A DNA stretch of 64,000 nt from Azohydromonas caseinilytica (lineage in GTDB: Bacteria > Pseudomonadota > Gammaproteobacteria > Burkholderiales > Burkholderiaceae_C), in the NCBI RefSeq assembly GCF_012927045.1, contig NZ_JABBFW010000006.1, positions 164,461 through 228,460 of the forward strand, written 5' to 3'. Shown piece after piece: positions 42,582-51,184 of the stretch. The notes beneath the pieces were generated by a model. It did no database searches. It was not told where the DNA came from and worked only from the letters and a program-made list of their open reading frames with translations. The translations under genes and the position numbers were made by a program. How positions within the stretch are numbered: position 1 is the stretch's first letter; the number at the start of each line of letters is the position of its first letter.

Positions 42582-43457
42582 ATGCCCGGCAACCTCTCGC
42601 CCGATACCGTCAGCCGCCTGTGGCTGCCCCGCCCTGCGCTCAGCGCCTGCATGCGCGGCGTGCTCGGCCGCGACACGCGCGCCGCGGTGCTGGACGGCGC
42701 CCAGCGCTTCAACCACCTCGCCGCCGCGCCGCTGTGCTGGGTGTTCTGGCAGCTCGAAGGCGTCACCGAGCAGCTGCCGCCCGGCGCGCCGGCCAGCTTG
42801 TCCGTGCCGCGCCAGCCGCTGCCCTCGCCCATCCTCTTCGGCGGCCCCGCCACCGTCCCGACCCTCACCTGGAACCCGGGCCCCAGCCACGGGCTGATGC
42901 TGCTGCTCACCCCCGACGCGGCGTACCGCCTCACCGGGCTGCCGGTGCCGGAGTGGGTCAACCGCCATGCCGACGCGCGCGCCGTGCTGCCGCCGGACTG
43001 GGTTGCGATGTGCGAGGCGGTGCGGGCCGCGCCCGACGACGAGGCCCGGGTCGCGTGCATGCAGGACTTCCTGGAGCCGCGCTGGCAGGCCGTGCGCCCG
43101 GCGCTGCCGCTGCAGGGGCACCGCTACCTGGACTGGGCCCAATCCCTGGCCATGCGGGCCGCGCTGTCGGGCCCGGGCAAGAGCCTGCGGCAGGTGGAGC
43201 GGCGCATCAAGAGCTGGGCCGGCCTGCCGATGCGCTCGCTGCTGGGCCTGGGCCGCGCGGAACGGGCCTTCTTCAATGCCCTGGCCGCCGGCGAGCAGGG
43301 CCCGCCCAACCTGGCCGAGGTGGCCGACGCCAGCGGCTACGCCGACCAGCCGCACCTGAGCCGCGAGGTGCGGCGCGTCACCGGCTTCAGCCCGATGGAG
43401 CTGTACCGGCGCATCCAGGAGGAGGAGAGCTTCTGGAGCTACCGGGTGTGGCAGTAG
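42582..43457 (+). CDS. AraC-family transcriptional regulator
   Basis: A 291-residue protein with a C-terminal two-HTH AraC domain of about 90 residues. The second HTH is clear (NLAEVADASGYADQPHLSREVRRVTGFSP, broken up by family knowledge) and ends in MELYRRIQEE. The N-terminal 170 residues are a divergent sensor region without a recognisable cupin motif. It is transcribed away from the P450 gene, so it is probably its regulator. Confidence 0.88.
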   Translation: MPGNLSPDTVSRLWLPRPALSACMRGVLGRDTRAAVLDGAQRFNHLAAAPLCWVFWQLEGVTEQLPPGAPASLSVPRQPLPSPILFGGPATVPTLTWNPGPSHGLMLLLTPDAAYRLTGLPVPEWVNRHADARAVLPPDWVAMCEAVRAAPDDEARVACMQDFLEPRWQAVRPALPLQGHRYLDWAQSLAMRAALSGPGKSLRQVERRIKSWAGLPMRSLLGLGRAERAFFNALAAGEQGPPNLAEVADASGYADQPHLSREVRRVTGFSPMELYRRIQEEESFWSYRVWQ

Positions 43458-43482
43458 CCCGCGCCTGGGGCCACCTGCGGCG

Positions 43483-44046
43483 TCAGCTCCCGCCCCGCCG
43501 CTTGACCAGCTCCAGCACCGCCTTGAAGCGCGGATGCCGGCAGCTGCGCACCCACTCGAACAGCACCATGTCGTCGCTGACGACGGTGGCGCCGGCCTGG
43601 CGCAGCCGCTGCAGCGCCGCTTGCTTGTCCGAGGGCCGGCGCGAGCCGCAGGCGGTCTCGACCACCCAGACCCGGAAGCCGCGCTCCAGCAGCCCCAGCG
43701 CGGTCTGCATCAGGCACACATGCGCCTCGCAGCCGGCGATCACGACCTCGGGACGCTCGCCCGCCGCGGCGCCCTCGGCCAGCAGCTCGGCCAGCCCGTC
43801 GCCGCAGGCGTCGAAGTGCATCTTGCGCAGCGTCACGTTGCAGCGCCCGCGCACGGCCTCGGCGTTGGGCCCCAGCCCGTCCGGGTTCTGCTCCGTGCCC
43901 ACGACGCGGATGCCCAGCACGCGCGCGGCATCGGCCAGCGTCACGGCCGCCTCGACCACGGCCTCGGCCTCGTGGATCGCCGGCATCAGCCGCCCCTGGT
44001 AATCGACCAGCACCAGCACGCTGCGGGCAGCGTCCATCTTCAGCAT
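43483..44046 (-). CDS. Isochorismatase-like cysteine hydrolase (YcaC type)
   Basis: A 187-residue alpha/beta hydrolase with the catalytic triad candidates Asp15 (LVDYQ), Lys75 (LRKMHFD) and Cys111 (GCEAHVCL). Relatives hydrolyse amides or isochorismate; the substrate here is unknown. AAGGAGG lies 6 nt before the ATG at 44046, which decides this start over an ATG 42 bp upstream. It is convergent with the AraC gene. Confidence 0.9.
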   Translation of the reverse strand: MLKMDAARSVLVLVDYQGRLMPAIHEAEAVVEAAVTLADAARVLGIRVVGTEQNPDGLGPNAEAVRGRCNVTLRKMHFDACGDGLAELLAEGAAAGERPEVVIAGCEAHVCLMQTALGLLERGFRVWVVETACGSRRPSDKQAALQRLRQAGATVVSDDMVLFEWVRSCRHPRFKAVLELVKRRGGS

Positions 44047-44140
44047 CACGGGCCTCCTTCCCACCTGAGAGTTCGTTGCCGTGAGCATAGGCGGCCGGCC
44101 CGCTGCGACGCCGCACCGCCCGGCCCTGGCCTCGACCCGT

Positions 44141-44164
44141 GAAAAAGCCCGCGCGCAGCGGGCT
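44141..44164 (-). terminator. Intrinsic terminator of the PRC-barrel gene
   Basis: On the minus strand AGCCCGC / GCGGGCT with a 5-nt loop is followed by TTTTTC. Confidence 0.8.
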
Positions 44165-44220
44165 GTCCTTGCTCAGGCCGCCACCGCGGCAATGCGGTGA
44201 CGGCGGCCCGTCGCGGCGCC

Positions 44221-45108
44221 TCAGCGCCCCTGCTCCTGCGCCCGGCTGGTGGGCGGGAAGTGGTCCAGCCAGCCGCCGACGTCGCGCCGGTAGGTGGGGT
44301 CGTTCAGGTCGGGCCAGCGGTCCTCGTCGAAGCCGCGCTTCATGTCCAGCTGCTCGCGCGGCACGTTGAGCACCAGGTCGCCGTCGGCCTTGGCGGGCGC
44401 GCTCAGTGCGCTCAGCGGCAGCGCCAGCATCTTGTCGTCGGGGCTCCACTTCTTGTCGAAGTCCAGCACCACGTAGTGCACGCGCTGCTGCGCCATGTTG
44501 ACCACCACGTCCTCGATCTCGCCGGCATCGGCGCCCTGGCGGTCGTTGACGTCCTTGTCGATGAGCTGGCTCATGCGCATCAGGCGCGTGCTGGCCGCGC
44601 CGGCCGCGGCGCGCTGCCCGGCGCCGTGGTAGCGCTCCACGTCGCGCCAGTAGCTGTCGGTGTCCAGCCCCGGCCAGCGCGCCTTGTCGAAGCCCGGCGC
44701 GGCGTTGAGCTGGTTGCGGTCCACGGTCAGCACCAGGTCGTCGTTGTCCGCCGAGGTGCGGAAGGCATTGACCGGGTAGGCGAAGAGCTTGTCGCCCACG
44801 CCCAGCACGCCGCCGAAGGACAGCACCGCGTACTGCAGCCGGCCGCTGCCCAGGTTCACGATCAGGTCCTCGATGCGGCCGAGCTTGGCGCCGCTGGGGT
44901 CGCGCACGTCGCGGCCGATGATCTGGCTGGCGCGCGCGTCACGGGCCAGCGCGCCCTGCGCGGCCGGCGCCGTGGCGCTGCGCGACGCGCTGCCGGGGCT
45001 GCCCTGGCTGCCTTCGGCGGCCAGCAGTGGCGGCGCGGCCAGCGCGCCGGCGCACAGCAGCAGGGCCAGCACGCGGGAGCGAGGGCGGGAGCGGAAGTTC
45101 GGCTTCAT
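44221..45108 (-). CDS. Exported protein with two PRC-barrel domains
   Basis: A 295-residue protein with a signal peptide (LALLLCAGALAAPPLLAA). Two tandem PRC-barrel domains follow: ASQIIGRDVRDPSGAKLGRIEDL...YAVLSFGG, and MSQLIDKDVNDRQGADAGEIEDV...YVVLDF. Each is followed by a short WP-containing tail. PRC barrels mediate protein or RNA contacts. Exported double-PRC proteins are common in environmental proteobacteria, without a firm role. AGGAG precedes the ATG. Confidence 0.88.
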   Translation of the reverse strand: MKPNFRSRPRSRVLALLLCAGALAAPPLLAAEGSQGSPGSASRSATAPAAQGALARDARASQIIGRDVRDPSGAKLGRIEDLIVNLGSGRLQYAVLSFGGVLGVGDKLFAYPVNAFRTSADNDDLVLTVDRNQLNAAPGFDKARWPGLDTDSYWRDVERYHGAGQRAAAGAASTRLMRMSQLIDKDVNDRQGADAGEIEDVVVNMAQQRVHYVVLDFDKKWSPDDKMLALPLSALSAPAKADGDLVLNVPREQLDMKRGFDEDRWPDLNDPTYRRDVGGWLDHFPPTSRAQEQGR

Positions 45109-45235
45109 GTTGTTCTCCTGGACGGATGGCGGTGCACCGGGCGCCTTGCAGACGCCCGGCAAGACGGTCAGCGGCTTTTCCAGCCGGGCAAGCCCCGGTC
45201 CCAGCCGGGCCGGCAAGGCGCCGGGCCGGCGCATG

Positions 45236-45258
45236 AAAAAGCCGCGGCGTGCCGCGGC
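45236..45258 (-). terminator. Intrinsic terminator of the Gly/Ser-rich gene
   Basis: On the minus strand GCCGCGGC-AC-GCCGCGGC is followed by TTTTT, 56 bp after the stop of the Gly/Ser-rich protein gene. Confidence 0.8.
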
Positions 45259-45313
45259 CCGGTGCGGGGGCTGTCCCGGCCGCCGTTGGGCAGCCGGGTG
45301 GCCGTGCCCGGCC

Positions 45314-45979
45314 TCAGCGGCCGGTGCCGGAGCCGGTGCCGCCGGAGGGCGCGCCGCCGTTGGGGCTCACGGCCGAGCCGGACTGGCCGCGGTCGGAGGT
45401 CGAGCCGCTGTTGCCCGAGGACGCGCTGCCGGTGTTGGGCGAGCCCATGCCCGAGCTGCCGCCGCCCGAGCTGCTGCCCGAGCTCATGCCGCTGCCCGAA
45501 GTCATGCCGCTGCTGGAAGACCCCGTGCTGCCGCCGCTCGTGGCGCCGCCATAGCTGGAACCCGTGCCCGAGCCGCTGCTGGACGAACCGCCGGAGCTGG
45601 AGCCCGAGCTGCCGCTGCCCGTGATGGCGCTGCTGGTGCCGGTGCGGTTGCCCTGGTCCATGCCGGAGCCGGTGCCCTGGCTGGCGGCGGTGCTCTGCGT
45701 GGAGCGGGTGCCGGCGGCCATCACGGGCACGTCCAGGCCGCCGCGCAGCGCCTCGTTGTAGGCCTGGCGGGCCTCGTGCAGGCACGTGGCGCGGGGCTGG
45801 CTGCTCTGGCCGCTGTTGCAGTACTGCACGTCGGAGCGGTACATCTGCTGCGCGGCGCTGCGGTCGCCGCGCGTGGCGGCCTGGCTGGCGGTGGTGGCGG
45901 CCAGCGCCAGCAGCACGGCGCTGCCCATGCAGGCCAGGCGGAAGTTGCGGCGTGCCACATCGAGCTGACGGGTCTTCAT
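45314..45979 (-). CDS. Exported Gly/Ser-rich low-complexity protein
   Basis: A 221-residue protein. The signal peptide ends near SQAA (residue 34-35). A short conserved part has two Cys (MYRSDVQYCNSGQSSQPRATC) and an EARQAYNEAL helix, and about 130 residues of Gly/Ser/Thr low complexity follow. AAGGAG lies before the ATG. The N-terminal part resembles small Burkholderiales exported proteins in which a Cys pair precedes REAxAA-type helices. The function is unknown; a disordered surface or periplasmic protein is likely. It diverges from the copper storage protein gene. Confidence 0.8.
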   Translation of the reverse strand: MKTRQLDVARRNFRLACMGSAVLLALAATTASQAATRGDRSAAQQMYRSDVQYCNSGQSSQPRATCLHEARQAYNEALRGGLDVPVMAAGTRSTQSTAASQGTGSGMDQGNRTGTSSAITGSGSSGSSSGGSSSSGSGTGSSYGGATSGGSTGSSSSGMTSGSGMSSGSSSGGGSSGMGSPNTGSASSGNSGSTSDRGQSGSAVSPNGGAPSGGTGSGTGR

Positions 45980-46133
45980 GCGTTTCTCCTTGATCCAACG
46001 ACGTAGTAGGGATGACGGCGCCCAGGCGCCGAGCGGCCGGTGCCGTCTTCTCAGCAAGCGGCATGCGCGGCGCGGGCGCAGGGCTTGCCGGCAGCGCGGC
46101 ATCGCCCACCCAGCGGGCTGTGGAGAAGCGCCC

Positions 46134-46487
46134 ATGAACCACCATCCCTATGCCGAATGCATCGAGGCCTGCGACCAATGCGCCAGGGCCTGCGACAACT
46201 GCGCCGTCGCCTGCCTGCAGGAGGCCGACCCCAAGCCGATGGCGCGCTGCGTCGCGCTGGACATCGACTGCGCGGCGGTGTGCCGCCTGGCCTCGGGCGC
46301 GATGGCGCGCGACAGCGAGCACGCGCAGGCCATCTGCGCCCTGTGCGCGCAGCTGTGCGAAGCCTGCGGCACCGAATGCGGCCGGCATCACCACATGGAC
46401 CACTGCCAGGAATGCGCCGAGGCCTGCCGCGTCTGCGCCGAGGCCTGCCGCCGCGCGGCGCTGCATGGGAGCGTGGGGGCGCCTTGA
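46134..46487 (+). CDS. csp: Four-helix-bundle copper storage protein (Csp type)
   Basis: A 117-residue protein with 19 Cys, mostly in CxxC or CxxxC spacing along predicted helices (Cys9, 13, 16, 20, 23, 27, 39, 46, 50, 68, 71, 75, 78, 82, 91, 94, 98, 101, 105). It also has a HHHMDH His cluster at 85-90. This is the Csp/DUF326 pattern, in which the core of a four-helix bundle is lined by Cys and stores many Cu(I) ions as a tetramer. No signal or Tat peptide is seen, so it is Csp3-like and cytosolic. GGAG precedes the ATG. Confidence 0.92.
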   Translation: MNHHPYAECIEACDQCARACDNCAVACLQEADPKPMARCVALDIDCAAVCRLASGAMARDSEHAQAICALCAQLCEACGTECGRHHHMDHCQECAEACRVCAEACRRAALHGSVGAP

Positions 46488-46565
46488 GGACTATCCGAGC
46501 GCGCCGCTGAACGCGGCACCCGGTGGAGACAGGCGGCCCAGCCGCCTCCCGGAAGGCTGACCCTC

Positions 46566-46603
46566 CGCCATCCCCTCGCCCGCTTGCGGGAGAGGGGATG
46601 GCG
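46566..46603. repeat. REP-like palindrome downstream of csp
   Basis: A 38-bp near-perfect palindrome: CGCCATCCCCTCGCCCGC, TT, GCGGGAGAGGGGATGGCG, with one mismatched pair. Its core CCCTC-CCCGC-GCGGG-GAGGG is shared with the element at 51185-51211. Confidence 0.8.
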
Positions 46604-46679
46604 GCGTCACGTCTTCGGGCTACGGGCTACGGGCAAACGAACCAAGCCCCTGCCCAGGATGAGCCGCGGGCCCCGTGCC

Positions 46680-48104
46680 CTAAGGCGCAATCTCCTCCGC
46701 CCAGTCGTACAGCGCCCCCAGGATCTCCTGCCCGCGCTCGTCGGCCGTCTCGCTGAGCGTGTCGATGCGCTCGGCGTAGGCGGCCAGCGTCAGCACGCCG
46801 CCCTGCCCGTCATGCAGGCGCCGGGTGCGGTGCTTGTCCCAGCGCGCGCGCTCGCCCTCGTCCAGCGTGTTGGCGAAATTGCGCGCACGCCAGCGGAACA
46901 CCAGCTCCGACAGCCGCGGGTCCTCGAAGGGCGGCTCGCGCAGCGCCAGCTCGTGCGGCGGCGCGGCGCGCAGCGCATTGAGCTTGTGGCGGTCCCCGTT
47001 GCTGACGAAACCACCGTAGAGGTCCTCGTCCACGTCCACCGGCCCGGCCACGGCCGGGCGCTCGAACACCTGCGCCCACAGCTGCGGCGGCAGCGGCGGC
47101 TCCGCCGCGAAGCGCTGCGCGTGCTGCAGTTGCTGCTCCAGGTCCAGGCCCCAGCGCTGCGCCTGCGCGGCACTGAGCGTGCGCAGGTTGCCGATCACCA
47201 CCGGCGACTTGTTGATGTGGATGCTCTTGATCGGCAGCCGCGTCACGCCCTCGGGCAGCTCGTCGGCGCGGGTGAACAGGCGTTGGCGGATGGTGTCGGC
47301 GTCCAGCCCGGACAGCTCGCGCGGGTCGGCCGCCAGGTCCCAGCACAGCAGCTCGTTGCGGTTGCTCGGATGCGGCCCCAGCGGCCACATCAGTGCCAGG
47401 CAGCCGCGCTCGGGGGCGAACATGCCCGAGACATGCAGGAAGGGCTTGCCGACGCCGATCTCGGCCAGCACCGCGTCCTTGCGCCGCAGCTTCAGACAGA
47501 ACTCCCAGAGCTTGGGTTGTGCCTCGCGCAGCCTGCGCGCCAGGGCCACGGTGGCGCGCACGTCGGAGAGCGCGTCGTGGGCCGAGTCGTGGGTGATGCC
47601 GTTGGCGGCGGTGAGGTCTTCGAGGCGGAAGGACGGGCGCCCGTCGGGATGGCGCGGCCACTGCAACCCCTCCGGGCGCAGCGCGTAGGCGCAGCGCACC
47701 ACGTCCAGCAGGTCCCAGCGTCCGCAGCCGTTCTGCCACTCGCGGGCGTAGGGGTCCATGAGGTTGCGCCAGAACAGGAAGCGCGTGACCTCGTCGTCGA
47801 AGCGGATGCTGTTGTAGCCCACGCCCACCGTGCTCGGCACGGCCAGCTCGGCCTCGATGGCGGCGGCGAATTCGCGCTCGGGCACGCCGTGCTCCTGGCA
47901 GTGCTGGGGCAGGATGCCGGTGAGCAGGCAGCTCTCCGGGTCGGGCAGCATGTCCAGCGGCGGGTGGCAGTAGAGGGTCAGCGGCTCGCCGATCTCGTTG
48001 AGCTCGGCATCGGTACGCACCCCGGCGAACTGGGCCGGGCGGTCGCGGCGCGGCACGCGGCCGAAGGTCTCGTAGTCGTGCCAGAAAAAGGTCAGGTCGC
48101 TCAT
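46680..48104 (-). CDS. sbcB: Exodeoxyribonuclease I
   Basis: Single-strand 3'-5' exonuclease used in mismatch repair and recombination. The 474-residue protein begins with the DnaQ-fold ExoI motif FFWHDYETFGRVPRRDRPAQFA (acidic Asp and Glu). It has GYNSIRFDDEVTRFLFWRN and HDALSDVRATVALA, and the SH3-like and C-terminal helical parts follow. The length matches E. coli SbcB. It follows the DNA ligase gene by 59 bp on the same strand. Confidence 0.96.
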   Translation of the reverse strand: MSDLTFFWHDYETFGRVPRRDRPAQFAGVRTDAELNEIGEPLTLYCHPPLDMLPDPESCLLTGILPQHCQEHGVPEREFAAAIEAELAVPSTVGVGYNSIRFDDEVTRFLFWRNLMDPYAREWQNGCGRWDLLDVVRCAYALRPEGLQWPRHPDGRPSFRLEDLTAANGITHDSAHDALSDVRATVALARRLREAQPKLWEFCLKLRRKDAVLAEIGVGKPFLHVSGMFAPERGCLALMWPLGPHPSNRNELLCWDLAADPRELSGLDADTIRQRLFTRADELPEGVTRLPIKSIHINKSPVVIGNLRTLSAAQAQRWGLDLEQQLQHAQRFAAEPPLPPQLWAQVFERPAVAGPVDVDEDLYGGFVSNGDRHKLNALRAAPPHELALREPPFEDPRLSELVFRWRARNFANTLDEGERARWDKHRTRRLHDGQGGVLTLAAYAERIDTLSETADERGQEILGALYDWAEEIAP

Positions 48105-48163
48105 CGGCGGGACGATACCCGAGGCGCCTGCGCCCGCCCTTTCGGCCCGCTCCCAGCGCGGAT

Positions 48164-49054
48164 TCAGAAGCCCGGTTCGACGCGCCTGAAACTGGCGAAC
48201 CGCGGCAGCCCGCTGGCACTCCAGCCGCGGTGCCGGTAGCTCACCACGCTGCCCAGCGGCGGCGGGTCGCGGCGCAGCGCCTCGCTGAAGCCGCTGCCCA
48301 GCAGGAACTCGCGGCCTTCCGGCAGGCGCAGCCGCAGCGCCACCAGCAGCCCGCGCATGCGCCCCTCGGCGCCGAAGCGCTGCGCCACCACCACGCCCTC
48401 GGCGTCCTGCTGCGGCTTGAGCTTCAGCAGCAGCCCGCTGCGGCCGGCCACGTAGGGCGCGTCGGCGCGGTGCAGCATCAGCCCTTCCCCGCCGGCATTG
48501 ACCACCTCCCGAAGCTTGCGCTGCAGCGCGGCCCGGTCGCTCACCCGCTCCTGGGGCACCGCCCGCAGCGCGGGCGCATCGAGGTCCGCCACCAGGGCGG
48601 CCAGCGCGCGGGCCCGCTCCTCGAAGCTCCCCGGTGCGCCCGGCAGCTCGAAGAGCTGGTAGCGGATGCCGGCCCAGTCCGCCGCCTGCGCGCCCTGGCG
48701 CTTGACCAGCCCGGCCAGGGTGCTGAAGCGCCCGCGCTCCAGCCACAGCTCGCCGTCCAGCGGCTGCGGCGGCAGCCGGCTCAGGAAGGCCTGCGGTGCG
48801 GGCACCGGTGCGCCGCTGCGAAAGCGCAGCCGCTGGCCGTCCCACAGCGCGCGCACGCCGTCGTACTTCTCGCTCACTAGGTAGCCGGCCGGATCGATGT
48901 CGTCCGGCGCCTCGCGCGCCAGCAGCAGCGCGGGCGGCGGCTCGGCCGCGTCATCGCCCCGCTCCCGCGCCGATGCGGGCAGCCCCGCGCCCGTCGTCAC
49001 CCATGCCGGCAGCAACTGCAGCAGCCGGCGCCTCGTCAGCGCCTTCTCGTCCAT
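48164..49054 (-). CDS. Exported ATP-dependent DNA ligase (LigE type)
   Basis: A 296-residue minimal ATP-dependent ligase. The N-terminus TRRRLLQLLPAWVTTGAG looks like a twin-arginine or Sec export signal. The nucleotidyltransferase motif SEKYDGVRA places the adenylated Lys at 63. LDGELW, GGEGLMLH and the C-terminal OB fold (LLKLKPQQDAEG, SYRHRGWSASGLPRFASF) follow. Periplasmic LigE enzymes are thought to seal nicks during natural DNA uptake. GGGAGG precedes the ATG. It diverges from the pseudouridine synthase gene. Confidence 0.9.
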   Translation of the reverse strand: MDEKALTRRRLLQLLPAWVTTGAGLPASARERGDDAAEPPPALLLAREAPDDIDPAGYLVSEKYDGVRALWDGQRLRFRSGAPVPAPQAFLSRLPPQPLDGELWLERGRFSTLAGLVKRQGAQAADWAGIRYQLFELPGAPGSFEERARALAALVADLDAPALRAVPQERVSDRAALQRKLREVVNAGGEGLMLHRADAPYVAGRSGLLLKLKPQQDAEGVVVAQRFGAEGRMRGLLVALRLRLPEGREFLLGSGFSEALRRDPPPLGSVVSYRHRGWSASGLPRFASFRRVEPGF

Positions 49055-49246
49055 GTCCGCCTCCCTAACTTCATGCCGCGGCGCAGCATAGGAGCGCGTC
49101 CGCGCGGCCGGGCTCGGTCCGAACCCGCAGCCGCCCGCGCCCCGTCCCTGCGCGCGGTGCGCCGCGGCGCGGACTTGTGCCGGCTGGCCCTGTGGACAGC
49201 AGCGCCGCAGGCCGGCCGCGCGGTGCGGGCATGGTCCAATCCCGGG

Positions 49247-51004
49247 ATGAGTGAAAGACCCAAGATCGGATTGAAGTCCGGCGCCAAGACCCGCGACCCG
49301 CGCCGTGCCAGCGTGCGGCCCACCGCCCGCAAGGCCGGCCCGCCGCCCACCGCCGCCGAGCGCGCGGCGCGTGCCGAGCGCAGTGAGCGAGGCGCCGAGC
49401 GCCGCGGCGAAGGCCCCGCGCGCGGCCCGCGCCGCGACGCCGGCGACCGCCCCCCGCGCCGCGACGAGCGCGGCGGCTTTGGCGACCGGCCTCAGCGCGA
49501 ACAGCGTGGTGATTTCGGCGATCGCCCGCGCCGCGATGAGCGGCCCGCCTACGGTGATCGCCCGCCCCGCGACGAACGCGGTGGCTTCGGTGACCGGCCG
49601 CGCCGTGATGAGCGCGGCGGCTTCGGCGACCGTCCCCAGCGCGAACAGCGCGGCGGCTTCGGCGATCGCCCGCGCCGCGATGAGCGGCCCGCCTATGGCG
49701 AGCGTCCGCCCCGCGACGAACGCGGCGGCTTCGGGGACCGTCCGCGCCGTGATGAGCGTGGCGGCTTCGGGGACCGCCCCCGTCGCGACGAGCGCCCCGC
49801 CTACGGCGACCGCCCGCAGCGCGATGAGCGCGGTGGCTTTGGTGATCGCCCGCGCCGCGATGAGCGTCCGGCCTTTGGCGACCGTCCCCGCCGCGATGAG
49901 CGTGGCGGCTTCGGTGACCGCCCCCGTCGGGATGAGCGTCCCGCCTACGGCGAGCGGCCGCAGCGCGATGAGCGCGGCGGCTTCGGTGACCGCCCGCGCC
50001 GCGACGAGCGCCCTGCTTATGGCGAGCGTCCGCGCCGCGACGATCGCGGCGGCTTCGGCGACCGGCCCCATCGCGACGAACGTCCCGCCTATGGCGAACG
50101 TCCGCGCCGCGACGACGGCCCCGCCTTCGACCGCCGCCGTCCCGCGCCGGGCCAGCCTGTCGAGACCGCGCCCGCCAGGGACAGGGCTGCCGCGGACGAG
50201 GATGCGGACCAGGTTGCGCGCGCACGCGCCGGCGAGGACAGCGCCGCCGAGCCCGCCACGGCGGCGCAGGGCGTGCGCCTGTCGAAGCACCTGGCGGAAC
50301 AGGGCCTGGTGTCGCGGCGCGAGGCCGACGAGTGGATCGAGGCCGGCTGGGTCAAGGTGGACGGGAAGATGGCCGTGCTGGGCCAGCGCCTGATGCCGGG
50401 CCAGGTGGTGGAGATCGACCCCGCCGCGCGCGAGTCGCAGGCCAAGCGTGTGACCATCCTGCTCAACAAGCCCATCGGCTACGTCAGCGGCCAGGCCGAG
50501 GACGGCTACGAGCCCGCGTCGGTGCTGGTCACGGCCGAGAACCACTGGGGCGAGGACCCGGCACGCATCCGCTTCCATCCCGGCCACATGCGCGGCCTGG
50601 CGCCCGCGGGACGGCTGGACATCGACTCCACCGGGCTGCTGGTGCTGACCCAGGACGGGCGCGTGGCCAAGCAGCTCATCGGCGACGAGACCCGCGTCGA
50701 GAAGGAATACCTGGTGCGCGTGGAGTACCAGCACCCGGGCCGGCTGCCCGACCGCGACCTGGAGCTGCTGCGCCATGGCCTGGAGCTCGACGGCAAGCCG
50801 CTCAAGCCCGCGCAGGTGAGCTGGCAGAACGAGGATCAGCTGCGCTTCGTGCTGCGCGAGGGCCGCAAGCGCCAGATCCGCCGCATGTGCGAGGCGGTGG
50901 GGCTGAAGGTGGTGGGCCTCAAGCGCGTGCGCATCGGCTCCGTGGTGCTGGGCAAGCTGCCGCCGGGGCAGTGGCGCTACCTGGGCGAGTTCGAGAGGTT
51001 CTGA
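49247..51004 (+). CDS. RluB/RluF-type pseudouridine synthase with long repeat N-terminus
   Basis: A 585-residue enzyme. Residues 1-70 are basic, and 71-286 are 18 copies of a 12-residue Arg/Asp/Gly-rich unit such as RRDERGGFGDRP. An S4 RNA-binding domain begins at about 343 (VRLSKHLAEQGLVSRREA). The RsuA/RluB catalytic domain has GRLDIDSTGLL with the catalytic Asp458 and ends LPPGQWRYLGEFERF. The target is probably a 23S rRNA uridine; RluB versus RluF cannot be decided here. The catalytic part alone would be about 245 residues. Confidence 0.93.
   Translation: MSERPKIGLKSGAKTRDPRRASVRPTARKAGPPPTAAERAARAERSERGAERRGEGPARGPRRDAGDRPPRRDERGGFGDRPQREQRGDFGDRPRRDERPAYGDRPPRDERGGFGDRPRRDERGGFGDRPQREQRGGFGDRPRRDERPAYGERPPRDERGGFGDRPRRDERGGFGDRPRRDERPAYGDRPQRDERGGFGDRPRRDERPAFGDRPRRDERGGFGDRPRRDERPAYGERPQRDERGGFGDRPRRDERPAYGERPRRDDRGGFGDRPHRDERPAYGERPRRDDGPAFDRRRPAPGQPVETAPARDRAAADEDADQVARARAGEDSAAEPATAAQGVRLSKHLAEQGLVSRREADEWIEAGWVKVDGKMAVLGQRLMPGQVVEIDPAARESQAKRVTILLNKPIGYVSGQAEDGYEPASVLVTAENHWGEDPARIRFHPGHMRGLAPAGRLDIDSTGLLVLTQDGRVAKQLIGDETRVEKEYLVRVEYQHPGRLPDRDLELLRHGLELDGKPLKPAQVSWQNEDQLRFVLREGRKRQIRRMCEAVGLKVVGLKRVRIGSVVLGKLPPGQWRYLGEFERF
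49457..50104 (+). repeat. 18 tandem 36-bp coding repeats
   Basis: Eighteen in-frame 36-bp units encode variants of (R/Q/P)RDER(GG/PA)(F/Y)G(D/E)RP. Alternation of the GGF and PAY types, plus the rarer REQ unit, suggests expansion by slippage and unequal exchange of multi-unit blocks. Confidence 0.93.
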
Positions 51005-51184
51005 GGCCGGGATGGCCGCCGCGGGCTCCTTGAGCCCGGGAGGCTGACACGCTGCGCGGGCGATGGGCCGCCCAGGGATCGCCTGGTCCCGGGCTCATCC
51101 CCTCGCCGCCACGCAGCGGGGGAAAAGGACAGGGGTACTGCTGCAGGCAGCGTCACACGGCCAAGCCCGGCACCCTCACCCCTG

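Noticed and set aside
49457-50104. 36-bp tandem repeats as a possible CRISPR array
   Set aside because: The units are contiguous without unique spacers, stay in frame and encode a regular 12-residue motif inside a gene. No cas gene is present.
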